A stretch of 5,519 bases of DNA from Treponema sp. GTDB taxonomy: Bacteria > Spirochaetota > Spirochaetia > Treponematales > Breznakiellaceae. Below, piece by piece: positions 1 to 5,270 of the stretch. Both the position numbers and the translations under genes were made by a program. Location: the NCBI GenBank assembly GCA_031276615.1, contig JAISND010000109.1, positions 1 through 5,519 on the forward strand, in the 5' to 3' direction. Under the pieces are notes generated by a model. The model had not been told where the DNA came from, searched no databases, and was given only the letters and a program-made list of their open reading frames with translations. Within the stretch, counting starts at the first letter, position 1, and each line of letters begins with the position of its first letter.

Positions 1-1
1 C

Positions 2-17
2 TTCATAACTTCCTAAC
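2..17 (+). repeat. Tandem 8-bp repeat upstream of pstS, possible operator
   Basis: Two adjacent octamers, TTCATAAC (2-9) and TTCCTAAC (10-17), differ at one base. A second short repeat follows, AACACG at 15-20 and again at 22-27. Tandem short repeats upstream of pst genes are the usual form of PhoB/PhoP operators, so a phosphate-responsive site is conceivable. The sequence is not a clean match to the E. coli or Bacillus Pho box, and the window edge cuts off anything further upstream. The repeat is seen; the regulatory role is a guess. Confidence 0.25.
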
Positions 18-52
18 ACGGAACACGTACTTTTGTTTTATCTTATTTTGAG

Positions 53-58
53 AAGGAG
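53..58 (+). promoter_or_regulatory. Ribosome binding site of pstS
   Basis: AAGGAG lies 8 bases before the ATG at 67, a near-ideal Shine-Dalgarno spacing, and fixes the pstS start. The 66-base leader is AT-rich compared with the GC-rich gene. TATCTT at 39-44 could be a -10 box, but no -35 box is visible at the right distance. Confidence 0.85.
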
Positions 59-66
59 TTATTTTT

Positions 67-909
67 ATGAAAATTATTTCTACCGCTTTTTTTGTCGGAA
101 TTCTCGCGCTGGCCCCCCTCTTCGCGGGAGCCTCCAAAGATCAGGGCGGTTCCGGCGGCGCCGGGAGTTCCGCCGCCCCCCACACGGTGACGGTGGCCGG
201 TTCCACCTCGGTGAACCCCCTGATGGAACTGCTGACAGCGGATTACCGGAAACAGCACGGCAATGTAAGCTTCAACATCAGCGCCACCGGTTCCGGCGAC
301 GGGATCAAGGCGGTGCCCGCAGAGACCGCGGAAATTGGCATGTCCAGCCGGGAGCTTTCCGCAGCCGAAAAGGGAACCGGCATTGATGAACACCTTATTG
401 CCATAGACGGCATCGCGGTGATCGTTAATACCGCCAACCCCCTTGCCAACCTTACCATCGATCAGATTCGGGATATCTATACCGGCGCGGTTACCGACTG
501 GAGCCAGGTTGGGGGCAAGGCCGGTAAAATCGCCGTGGTTTCCCGGGAGCCGGGATCGGGAACGCGGGGCGCCTTTGAGGAGATCGTCAAATTCCAGGAC
601 AAGCTCGTAAAGGGCGCCACCGAATTTGACGGAACCGGCGCGGTTATCGCGGAGATTTCCCGCAACGCCGACGCCATCGGGTATATCTCCCTGGGATCGG
701 TGAACAGCTCGGTAAAATCCCTGAGCGTCGGCGGAGTGGCCGCCACCACCGCCAATGTGGTAAACGGCAGCTACAAAATTTCCCGGCCCTTCCTCCTTTT
801 AACCAAAAAAGGCAGGAACCTCAACGCCGAGACCACGGCCTTCCTGGACTGGATACTGAGCCCCGCGGGGCAGACCATTGTAAAAACAAGCTGGATTGCG
901 GTGAAGTAA
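67..909 (+). CDS. pstS: Phosphate ABC transporter substrate-binding protein PstS
   Basis: A 280-residue periplasmic phosphate-binding protein of the PstS family, which captures inorganic phosphate and delivers it to the PstCAB permease. Residues 1-23 form a signal peptide (Lys at 2, hydrophobic core 6-20, likely cleavage near AGA-S at 21-23). There is no lipobox cysteine, so it is probably a soluble periplasmic protein and not a lipoprotein. A flexible Gly/Ser/Ala linker covers about 26-38. The binding-site loops of the family are present: AGSTSVNPL (44-52), GSGDGIKAV (75-83) and SREPGSGTRGAFE (159-171), followed by AIGYISLG (203-210). Length and motif order are normal and the protein looks intact. 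The start is supported by AAGGAG 8 bases upstream; the stop is TAA. No pstC, pstA, pstB or phoU lies downstream: a terminator and then murE follow, so it is transcribed alone or as the last gene of a unit. A paralogue that binds another oxyanion cannot be excluded. Confidence 0.93.
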   Translation: MKIISTAFFVGILALAPLFAGASKDQGGSGGAGSSAAPHTVTVAGSTSVNPLMELLTADYRKQHGNVSFNISATGSGDGIKAVPAETAEIGMSSRELSAAEKGTGIDEHLIAIDGIAVIVNTANPLANLTIDQIRDIYTGAVTDWSQVGGKAGKIAVVSREPGSGTRGAFEEIVKFQDKLVKGATEFDGTGAVIAEISRNADAIGYISLGSVNSSVKSLSVGGVAATTANVVNGSYKISRPFLLLTKKGRNLNAETTAFLDWILSPAGQTIVKTSWIAVK

Positions 910-918
910 ATGCCGGGC

Positions 919-930
919 GGGGTATACCCC
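919..930. repeat. Perfect 12-bp palindrome after pstS
   Basis: GGGGTATACCCC is a perfect palindrome that begins 9 bases after the pstS stop codon. With only TATA between the G and C runs it would make a weak hairpin with a tiny loop, or a dyad for a DNA-binding protein. No function can be assigned. Confidence 0.4.
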
Positions 931-971
931 CCACGGTTACATGAAAAAATTCTTGGGGGTTACTTGGCGCG

Positions 972-996
972 GTCCGGAAACCTGTGGTTTCCGGAC
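972..996 (+). repeat. Perfect 11-bp stem, 3-base loop hairpin in the pstS 3' region
   Basis: GTCCGGAAACC (972-982) and GGTTTCCGGAC (986-996) are exact reverse complements separated by TGT. This very stable hairpin is not followed by a T run, so it is not itself a typical intrinsic terminator. It could protect the pstS mRNA 3' end, act as a Rho or nuclease barrier, be part of a small RNA released from the 3' UTR, or be one copy of a dispersed palindromic repeat. Which of these holds cannot be decided from one copy. Confidence 0.6.
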
Positions 997-1030
997 AGCT
1001 CCCGCTGATAATGTAAAAAACATAAGAGAA

Positions 1031-1078
1031 GGGGAAGGGTGGGAATACTCCTCCATCCCTGCCTTCCCCGTTTTTTTT
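1031..1078 (+). terminator. Rho-independent terminator of pstS
   Basis: GGGGAAGG (1031-1038) pairs exactly with CCTTCCCC (1062-1069). One base later a run of eight T (1071-1078) follows. The 23-base interior can pair further (GGGTGG with CCATCCC around one bulge). This is a classic intrinsic terminator about 120 bases after the pstS stop codon, so pstS transcription should not continue into murE. Confidence 0.85.
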
Positions 1079-1213
1079 CGGTGACACCATAGGCGTTTAT
1101 TCCGCGCGTCCCCGCCATGCCCTTGCACCCCGCGATACAACCTTTTGTTTTGAGTTTTTGCCTGGGGCGTCAGTCCACGACAGACAGGGAAAAGTAAGGA
1201 TCCCGAGAATCGT

Positions 1214-1253
1214 GGTTTTTATGGTTTTTTCAACGAAAAAAGCCTTAAAAACC
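1214..1253. repeat. AT-rich imperfect inverted repeat
   Basis: The left arm 1214-1230 (GG, T run, ATGG, T run) and the right arm 1236-1253 (A run, GCCTT, A run, CC) pair over about 16 positions with one mismatch and one bulge, around the loop CAACG. It stands out because the DNA on its right side is strongly GC-rich. With T and A runs on both arms it does not look like an ordinary terminator on either strand. It could be a structured RNA element, a protein-binding dyad or a trace of an inserted palindrome. Confidence 0.4.
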
Positions 1254-1340
1254 TGCAAGTGCAACAGGCTCCCAGGCGCCCCGCAGGGCCAGCGCATATA
1301 AAAAAACCGGGATCATGTCCGCGTCCCCCGCGGCGCGTAC

Positions 1341-1358
1341 GGCGGCCTTCAGGCCGCC
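1341..1358. repeat. GC-rich hairpin, 7-bp perfect stem
   Basis: GGCGGCC (1341-1347) pairs exactly with GGCCGCC (1352-1358) around the loop TTCA. Such stems arise easily by chance in GC-rich DNA, and no T run follows on the plus strand. Confidence 0.3.
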
Positions 1359-1421
1359 TCCCTCTGTCCGGGGGCGCGGCCTTGCTCGTGCGCCGGGGCG
1401 TATGCTGCTTTTCCGCGTAGA

Positions 1422-1439
1422 CAGCCCCTGCCGGGGCTG
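1422..1439. repeat. GC-rich hairpin, 7-bp perfect stem
   Basis: CAGCCCC (1422-1428) pairs exactly with GGGGCTG (1433-1439) around the loop TGCC. It lies about 100 bases before the putative murE promoter. The function is unknown and it may be chance. Confidence 0.3.
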
Positions 1440-1543
1440 CGTTTATTGCGCCCCGCGGCGGTTTTTCTGTTTTCCGGCCGGGAACAGGCCCTTGTCCGGA
1501 AGCGGGGTGAGCGCATGTGCCGGAGGAAAGTACCGCAGGGCGG

Positions 1544-1572
1544 GGGACAAAAGCCGCCGGATCGTGTATACT
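1544..1572 (+). promoter_or_regulatory. Putative murE promoter, possibly giving a leaderless mRNA
   Basis: GGGACA (1544-1549, four of six matches to TTGACA) and TATACT (1567-1572, five of six matches to TATAAT) are separated by exactly 17 bases. The -10 box ends only 6 bases before the ATG at 1579, so a normal start of transcription would fall on or next to the A of the start codon. No Shine-Dalgarno sequence precedes that ATG. The sequence fit is seen; promoter activity is inferred. Confidence 0.5.
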
Positions 1573-1578
1573 TGCCGT

Positions 1579-3219
1579 ATGGACCCTGAACGCCGGCTGT
1601 CGGAATTTCTCACAGCAAAAACAGCGGCCGTGGCGGGCTGTGTGGGGGACCGCGCAGAAGCCGGAGCCTCCGGCACGGACGCCGATCCGGTGGTAACCGG
1701 CCTTGAGTACGATTCCCGGAAGGTAAGGCCCGGAAATCTCTATTTTGCCCTGCCGGGACTCCATACGGACGGGCATTGCTACATCGGCGACGCCGTAAAA
1801 AAAGGCGCGGCGGTAATTGTGCACGAGGCGGATCCCGGCGAAAGGGCCGGGGGAGTCGTGTATCTGCGGGTGAAGAATTCCCGTTTTGCCATGTCGCCCG
1901 TCGCCGCCGCCTTTTACGGCCGGCCTTCGCGGCGGCTTGCCGTATGCGGCGTTACCGGCACCGAGGGCAAGAGTACCACGGTTTTCCTCGTCTGGCAGCT
2001 TCTGCGCCTTTTGGGCAAAAGGGCCGGCTTCTTTTCAACCGTTCAGTACAGTACCGGCGGGGAAGCGGAGTGGAACCCGGAACATCAGACCACGCCGGAA
2101 GCTCCGGCGGTGCAGCGCCTTCTCTGGCAAATGGCGGAGAACGGCGCGGAGTACGCGGTGGTCGAGGCAAGCTCCCACGGGCTGTCGGAACGCACGAACC
2201 GCCTGGGCGACGTTGATTTCGACGCCGCGGTTTTTACCAATGTAACCCGCGAACATCTGGAATTTCACGGAACCTGGGAACAGTACCGCCATGACAATGC
2301 AAACCTGTTCCGCGCCCTGGACAGGGAGGGAAGCAAAAACTCCGGCGCGGAGGCGGACAAAAAAGGCGCGGCGCGGATTTTCGAACCCTTCGGCGTAATC
2401 AACGCCGACGATCCCAGCGCCGCTTATTTCGCGGAAACCACAAAACGGCGGACCTTCAGCTACAGTGTCCGGGGAATGGAGGCGGATCTTTCGGTTCAGG
2501 CCATCGAAAGCGGCGCCTTCGGTAACTGGTACGAGGTGCTTGCCGCGGCGGATCGGGATTTGCTCGACGTACGGGATCAGCTGCCGGGCGCCTTTAACGC
2601 GGGGAACGTCCTCGCGGCGCTTCTTGCGGTTCAGGGGCTTACGGGGAAGCCCGTACGCGAGACGGCGCCGCTGGCGGCGCGGCTCAAACCGGTCCGGGGG
2701 CGGATGACGGCCGTCGACAGGGGGCAGCCCTTCGAGGTGCTTGTGGATTACGCCCACACGCCTTCTTCCTTTTCCGCCATATTCCCGCCCCTGAGGGAGC
2801 GAATCAACAGAACAAAGGGCAGAATCATCAGCCTTTTCGGATCCGCCGGGGAGCGGGACACGGAGAAAAGAAGCCGGCAGGGGCGCGTCGCCTCCGACTA
2901 TTCGGACATTCTGATCCTGACCGACGAGGACCCGCGCGGCGAAAAGCCTTTGGATATTCTGGAGGAAATAGCGGCGGGGGCGCCGGAGCGGGAACGCGGT
3001 AAAGACCTGTTCCTTATACCCGACCGGCCGGCGGCGATACGGAAAGCCTTCTCCCTTGCGGGCCCCGGCGACCTGGTACTTCTCCTGGGAAAGGGGCACG
3101 AAAATTCGATTATCTACGCCGGCAGAACCGCCGTCTATGACGAAATCGGGGAAGCCGAAAAAGCCCTGGAGGAAAGAGGGTTTAAAACCGGGTCTTGCTC
3201 CTCTCCGCGAAGCCGGTGA
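1579..3219 (+). CDS. murE: UDP-N-acetylmuramyl-tripeptide synthetase MurE
   Basis: A 546-residue cytoplasmic Mur ligase that uses ATP to add the third amino acid, a diamino acid, to UDP-MurNAc-L-Ala-D-Glu. The N-terminal UDP-substrate domain carries DSRKVRPGNLYFALPG (45-60). The central ATPase domain has the P-loop GVTGTEGKST (124-133), HQTTPEA (169-175), EASSHGL (196-202), TNVTREHLEFHG (220-231) and NADDPS (275-280). The C-terminal ligase domain has VDYAHTPSSF (389-398), GSAGERD (421-427), DEDPR (449-453) and GKGHE (504-508). ATG 1579 was chosen because MDPERRLSEFL matches a normal MurE beginning; GTG 1564 and GTG 1507 are in-frame alternatives. Oddities: Asn240 sits where the family has the carbamylated Lys (K224 in E. 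coli), and the specificity motif is EDPR, not the DNPR of meso-DAP enzymes. Treponemes are known to have ornithine peptidoglycan, so L-Orn is the likely substrate (inference). The last 10 residues extend past the usual end and overlap the convergent DUF2804 gene. Confidence 0.93.
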   Translation: MDPERRLSEFLTAKTAAVAGCVGDRAEAGASGTDADPVVTGLEYDSRKVRPGNLYFALPGLHTDGHCYIGDAVKKGAAVIVHEADPGERAGGVVYLRVKNSRFAMSPVAAAFYGRPSRRLAVCGVTGTEGKSTTVFLVWQLLRLLGKRAGFFSTVQYSTGGEAEWNPEHQTTPEAPAVQRLLWQMAENGAEYAVVEASSHGLSERTNRLGDVDFDAAVFTNVTREHLEFHGTWEQYRHDNANLFRALDREGSKNSGAEADKKGAARIFEPFGVINADDPSAAYFAETTKRRTFSYSVRGMEADLSVQAIESGAFGNWYEVLAAADRDLLDVRDQLPGAFNAGNVLAALLAVQGLTGKPVRETAPLAARLKPVRGRMTAVDRGQPFEVLVDYAHTPSSFSAIFPPLRERINRTKGRIISLFGSAGERDTEKRSRQGRVASDYSDILILTDEDPRGEKPLDILEEIAAGAPERERGKDLFLIPDRPAAIRKAFSLAGPGDLVLLLGKGHENSIIYAGRTAVYDEIGEAEKALEERGFKTGSCSSPRSR

Positions 3220-4210
3220 TATTCTGAAATTCCATGACGGAGCCGTCGTCCAGGAGTGCCCTGCCGGAAAAAAATCCGCAGACCTGACGCCTTGTCGCCG
3301 CGTGGAAAAACAGGCTGTTCCTTTCTATCCTTTCCTGATGGGGAGAAAAAGTCATCTCAAGACGGTTGTCGTTGCTGGTAAAGCGCCAGGGCAAAAGCCA
3401 GTTCGACGGGGGAATGTTAAAAGTTACCTGATCGAGTTTATGGATCTTTCCGTCGACAAAAAAAGCGTTTTCCGTTCCCGCCGAAGAATCCGCCGAACCG
3501 TATCCGATGCTGAAGCCCACGAGCCTCTTTTCCGACAGTCCGCAGGAAGAGGCCCAGTAACGGACATCCGTGCGGGGACGGACGCCCCGGTTCCAGTCAA
3601 AGATTCCCCAGGCCTTCCCTTTGGTAAAGACCATCTCCGCCGTGCCGAACTGGATAACCCCCTCGACGGAAAACCAGGGCGAACGGCGGGTGTAGCGAAA
3701 GGCGCTTTTCTCGTGGCGCCAGGGCAGATTCGTTACCAGTGATTCCGCCATCCGCGGCTCGGACAGGACAAGCTCTCCCCGGAGACTCCGGTGGTGGCCG
3801 AATTTCGGAATGTCCGCCCTGATTATCCGGGCGCCTCCCTCCATCGGGATAAAGTCCAGACTTGCCTTCCTGTGGCGGTAGCGTATCGCTCCCGTTTCAC
3901 TCCCGGTAGGCATTTCGTAAGAACCAAGGGGAAGAAGGGTCTGGAACAGCTGGGTAGAACGCTTTCTGTCCTTGAGGGATATGATGGAGATTCCCATATA
4001 ACCCAAAAAACCGTCGTCCCTTACCTCAAAGATCACGAGATGGGTTGGGGAAAAGACAATATACCTGTCGGATTCGGAAAACCTTCGCCGGGGCGCCCAG
4101 ACCAGGGCGGGATCGTAAAAAAAGCCGGGCTGCCGGGACCAGCCGAAATTCTGCGCCGTACCCGAGCCGTTAAGCACCGAAACCGGCGTTGTTATTTCAT
4201 TTTGCGGCAT
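3182..4210 (-). CDS. DUF2804 family protein, function unknown
   Basis: A 342-residue protein with the hallmarks of the DUF2804 family: an N-terminal GWSRQP (23-28), NLPW (161-164), the central block FDWNRGV (204-210) followed by YWASSCG (218-224), TENAFFVDGKIHKL (246-259), and the C-terminal GFFSG then ITGFAE. Length and motif order are normal and it appears intact. There is no signal peptide or membrane helix, so it is probably cytoplasmic; no reaction is established for the family. The ATG at 4210 overlaps the end of the upstream FecR-like frame (stop 4197-4199) by 14 bases, which suggests translational coupling within one operon. GGGA a few bases upstream is only a weak ribosome binding site. 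Its 3' end overlaps the last 38 bp of murE on the other strand, and both termini look natural for their families. Because of the premature TAA in the preceding gene, its expression may be affected by polarity. Confidence 0.85.
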   Translation of the reverse strand: MPQNEITTPVSVLNGSGTAQNFGWSRQPGFFYDPALVWAPRRRFSESDRYIVFSPTHLVIFEVRDDGFLGYMGISIISLKDRKRSTQLFQTLLPLGSYEMPTGSETGAIRYRHRKASLDFIPMEGGARIIRADIPKFGHHRSLRGELVLSEPRMAESLVTNLPWRHEKSAFRYTRRSPWFSVEGVIQFGTAEMVFTKGKAWGIFDWNRGVRPRTDVRYWASSCGLSEKRLVGFSIGYGSADSSAGTENAFFVDGKIHKLDQVTFNIPPSNWLLPWRFTSNDNRLEMTFSPHQERIERNSLFFHAATRRQVCGFFSGRALLDDGSVMEFQNITGFAERSKTRF

Positions 4211-4619
4211 CGCTTCCCGCGTTGATTATTGGTATTTCCGGGTTTATCAGAACGGCGGCGCCCAGGAACAGCATTCCGAGACCCAGCGGCGCATAGCGGC
4301 AGTACTGTAAAATATCCGCCGTCCTGTCGTCCATATTGTTCACACGATAGACGCCCAGGGTCTGCACGACAATTCCGCTCAAAACAAGGGCGCTGCCGGT
4401 AATGATAAAGGCGTTCTTGATCCTGTTCACTTTGACAAGGGGGCTGTAATCCGGATTGCGGTACTGAATCACCGTTTTTTCAATGACCGCGGGCTCCGCC
4501 GGAGGGGTTTCCGGGGCCGGCGCGGAAACTTCTGACGCCTTTGCCAGGAGGGGAGGGGCGCCTTCCGAAAAGTTATGCCGGTTCCAGTAATCAACGATTT
4601 CATTTTCCTGGGGCCGGTG
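4197..4619 (-). pseudogene. C-terminal half of the interrupted FecR-like protein (linker plus two membrane helices)
   Basis: Directly after the TAA at 4622-4620 the same frame stays open for 140 codons to the TGA at 4199-4197. It reads as protein: HRPQENEIVDYWNRHNF, a Pro/Ala/Glu-rich linker (APAPETPPAEPAV), then two hydrophobic helices, AFIITGSALVLSGIVV and YAPLGLGMLFLGAAVLI, separated by a short polar loop. A gene caller may annotate only the 91 codons from the GTG at 4472. That GTG has no ribosome binding site, and the 49 codons before it look equally coding. I therefore read this as the downstream half of a single 351-codon gene with the fragment at 4620-5252. It is either unexpressed, made by low-level readthrough or restart, or the stop is a sequence error. 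If translated, it would anchor the FecR-like domain in the membrane. Confidence 0.7.
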
Positions 4620-5252
4620 TTAGATGTAAAAGAGGGGATTCCTGGTTTCGATTGACAGGGATTCAAACTGACGAACCTGAAACTCCGGCGCCGCCGTCAG
4701 GGTCTCGGGCCGCGCGGAGGGTGTCAGTCCCACGGTTCCGGAAAAAGAATACACCCTGAATACCGGCTCCCCCCTGGCAAGGTACGGATCCTCGTTCACA
4801 ATGAAATCTATGCCCGCGTCACCGCCCGTGAATACCGCTTCGGCCGTACCTGACCGGATAGATACGCTGCCGGCGCCCTCACCCGCGGACCAATAGCCAA
4901 GGGTGGAAAGCCTTACGCGGCCGTAAAGGATTGAAAAAGACAGGGAACCGCTCCCCGCGCCGTTAAAGGCAAGTGAAGTGTTTTCCGCGATCCTGATCCG
5001 TATTCTGCCGGGGTTGATTCGCAATTCCACAAAGCTGTCCGGCCCGGCCTGAATGATGTCATCCCTGCCAAGGGTCAAAATTTTCCGGCCATCCTTTTCA
5101 GACTGATACGCCACGCGCAGTCCGCCGGAGGTATGGGTAAAATCACCGCCTTCGGCATAAAAAACCTGGACTTCCTGTCCAAAACAGATACCGGTGAGGA
5201 AGAGCAAAAAGATAAAAACGACTATCCCGTATTTACAGGCTCCTGTTTGCAT
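4620..5252 (-). CDS. Secreted FecR-domain protein, truncated by an in-frame TAA
   Basis: A 210-residue product with a signal peptide (positive residue at 7, hydrophobic core 8-22, likely cleavage after CFG near 25). The cysteine in LTGIC is not in a good lipobox. Residues about 33-178 have the FecR-like beta-rich pattern: a GD-type start, LGRDDIIQAG (61-70), FVELRINPGRIRIRIAENTSL (74-94), LSFSILYGRVRL (104-115), SVSIRSGTAEAVF (129-141) and VYSFSGTVGL (167-176). FecR domains in spirochaetes are usually exported and thought to act in the envelope; there is no FecI sigma factor or FecA receptor nearby, so iron signalling is not implied. The ATG at 5252 has AGGGG 6 bases upstream. The frame is ended by TAA (4622-4620) but continues open for 140 codons with membrane helices, so this is probably the N-terminal part of a longer protein. 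Confidence 0.75.
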   Translation of the reverse strand: MQTGACKYGIVVFIFLLFLTGICFGQEVQVFYAEGGDFTHTSGGLRVAYQSEKDGRKILTLGRDDIIQAGPDSFVELRINPGRIRIRIAENTSLAFNGAGSGSLSFSILYGRVRLSTLGYWSAGEGAGSVSIRSGTAEAVFTGGDAGIDFIVNEDPYLARGEPVFRVYSFSGTVGLTPSARPETLTAAPEFQVRQFESLSIETRNPLFYI

Positions 5253-5258
5253 GTTATA

Positions 5259-5263
5259 CCCCT
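5259..5263 (-). promoter_or_regulatory. Ribosome binding site of the FecR-like gene
   Basis: On the minus strand AGGGG is followed by the six bases TATAAC and then the ATG at 5252. This spacing supports that ATG as the start of the secreted protein. Confidence 0.6.
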
Positions 5264-5270
5264 AGGTGTT

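Larger units (their letters stand above)
1079..1543. other. Gene-free interval between the pstS terminator and the murE promoter
   Basis: I see no convincing gene in this stretch on either strand. The murE frame is open upstream to 1315, but the predicted extension is rich in Arg, Cys and Pro and looks like chance GC-rich reading. The interval holds an AT-rich dyad (1214-1253), two GC-rich hairpins (1341-1358 and 1422-1439) and a good Shine-Dalgarno-like GGAGG (1522-1526) with no start codon at the proper distance. GATCCCG (1200-1206) could pair over a long range with CGGGATC (1308-1314). It may be a regulatory or small-RNA region, or gene remains decayed beyond recognition. No tRNA, tmRNA, SRP RNA or RNase P RNA was recognised. 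Confidence 0.5.

Noticed and set aside
941..1084. 47-codon open frame MKKFLGV... between pstS and its terminator
   Set aside because: No ribosome binding site is visible and it reads through both the perfect hairpin and the terminator, so it is not called as a gene; it is mentioned under the structured 3' region.
1522..1526. GGAGG as a Shine-Dalgarno for murE
   Set aside because: No ATG, GTG or TTG lies 5-12 bases downstream; the murE ATG is 52 bases away.
1172..1535. Fragments resembling RNase P RNA (CCACGACAGA near 1176, AGTGCAACAG near 1258, GAGGAAAGT near 1524)
   Set aside because: The fragments occur in the wrong order for RNase P RNA, the flanking core sequences do not match, and murE coding begins too soon after the last one.
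1315..1578. 88-codon in-frame extension of murE upstream of ATG 1579
   Set aside because: The extension is Arg/Cys/Pro-rich with no MurE-like sequence, while MDPERRLSEFL at 1579 is a normal MurE beginning and a promoter overlaps the extension.
2035..3099. 354-codon open frame on the minus strand inside murE
   Set aside because: It lies opposite conserved MurE motifs, and its Arg/Pro/Gly-rich translation resembles no family; it is an antisense shadow of GC-rich coding DNA.
3056..4225. Two plus-strand open frames (3056-3742 and 3791-4225) opposite the DUF2804 gene
   Set aside because: The minus strand carries clear DUF2804 motifs; the plus-strand translations are low in family-like features and lack ribosome binding sites.
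4469..4603. 44-codon minus-strand frame starting at 4603 just after AGGA
   Set aside because: Its translation is Arg/Lys/Pro-rich and in a different frame from the convincing FecR-linker-membrane reading; the AGGA is only two bases from the ATG.
4620..4622. Reassigned TAA codon
   Set aside because: pstS and the DUF2804 gene in the same window end normally with TAA, so a changed code is not supported.
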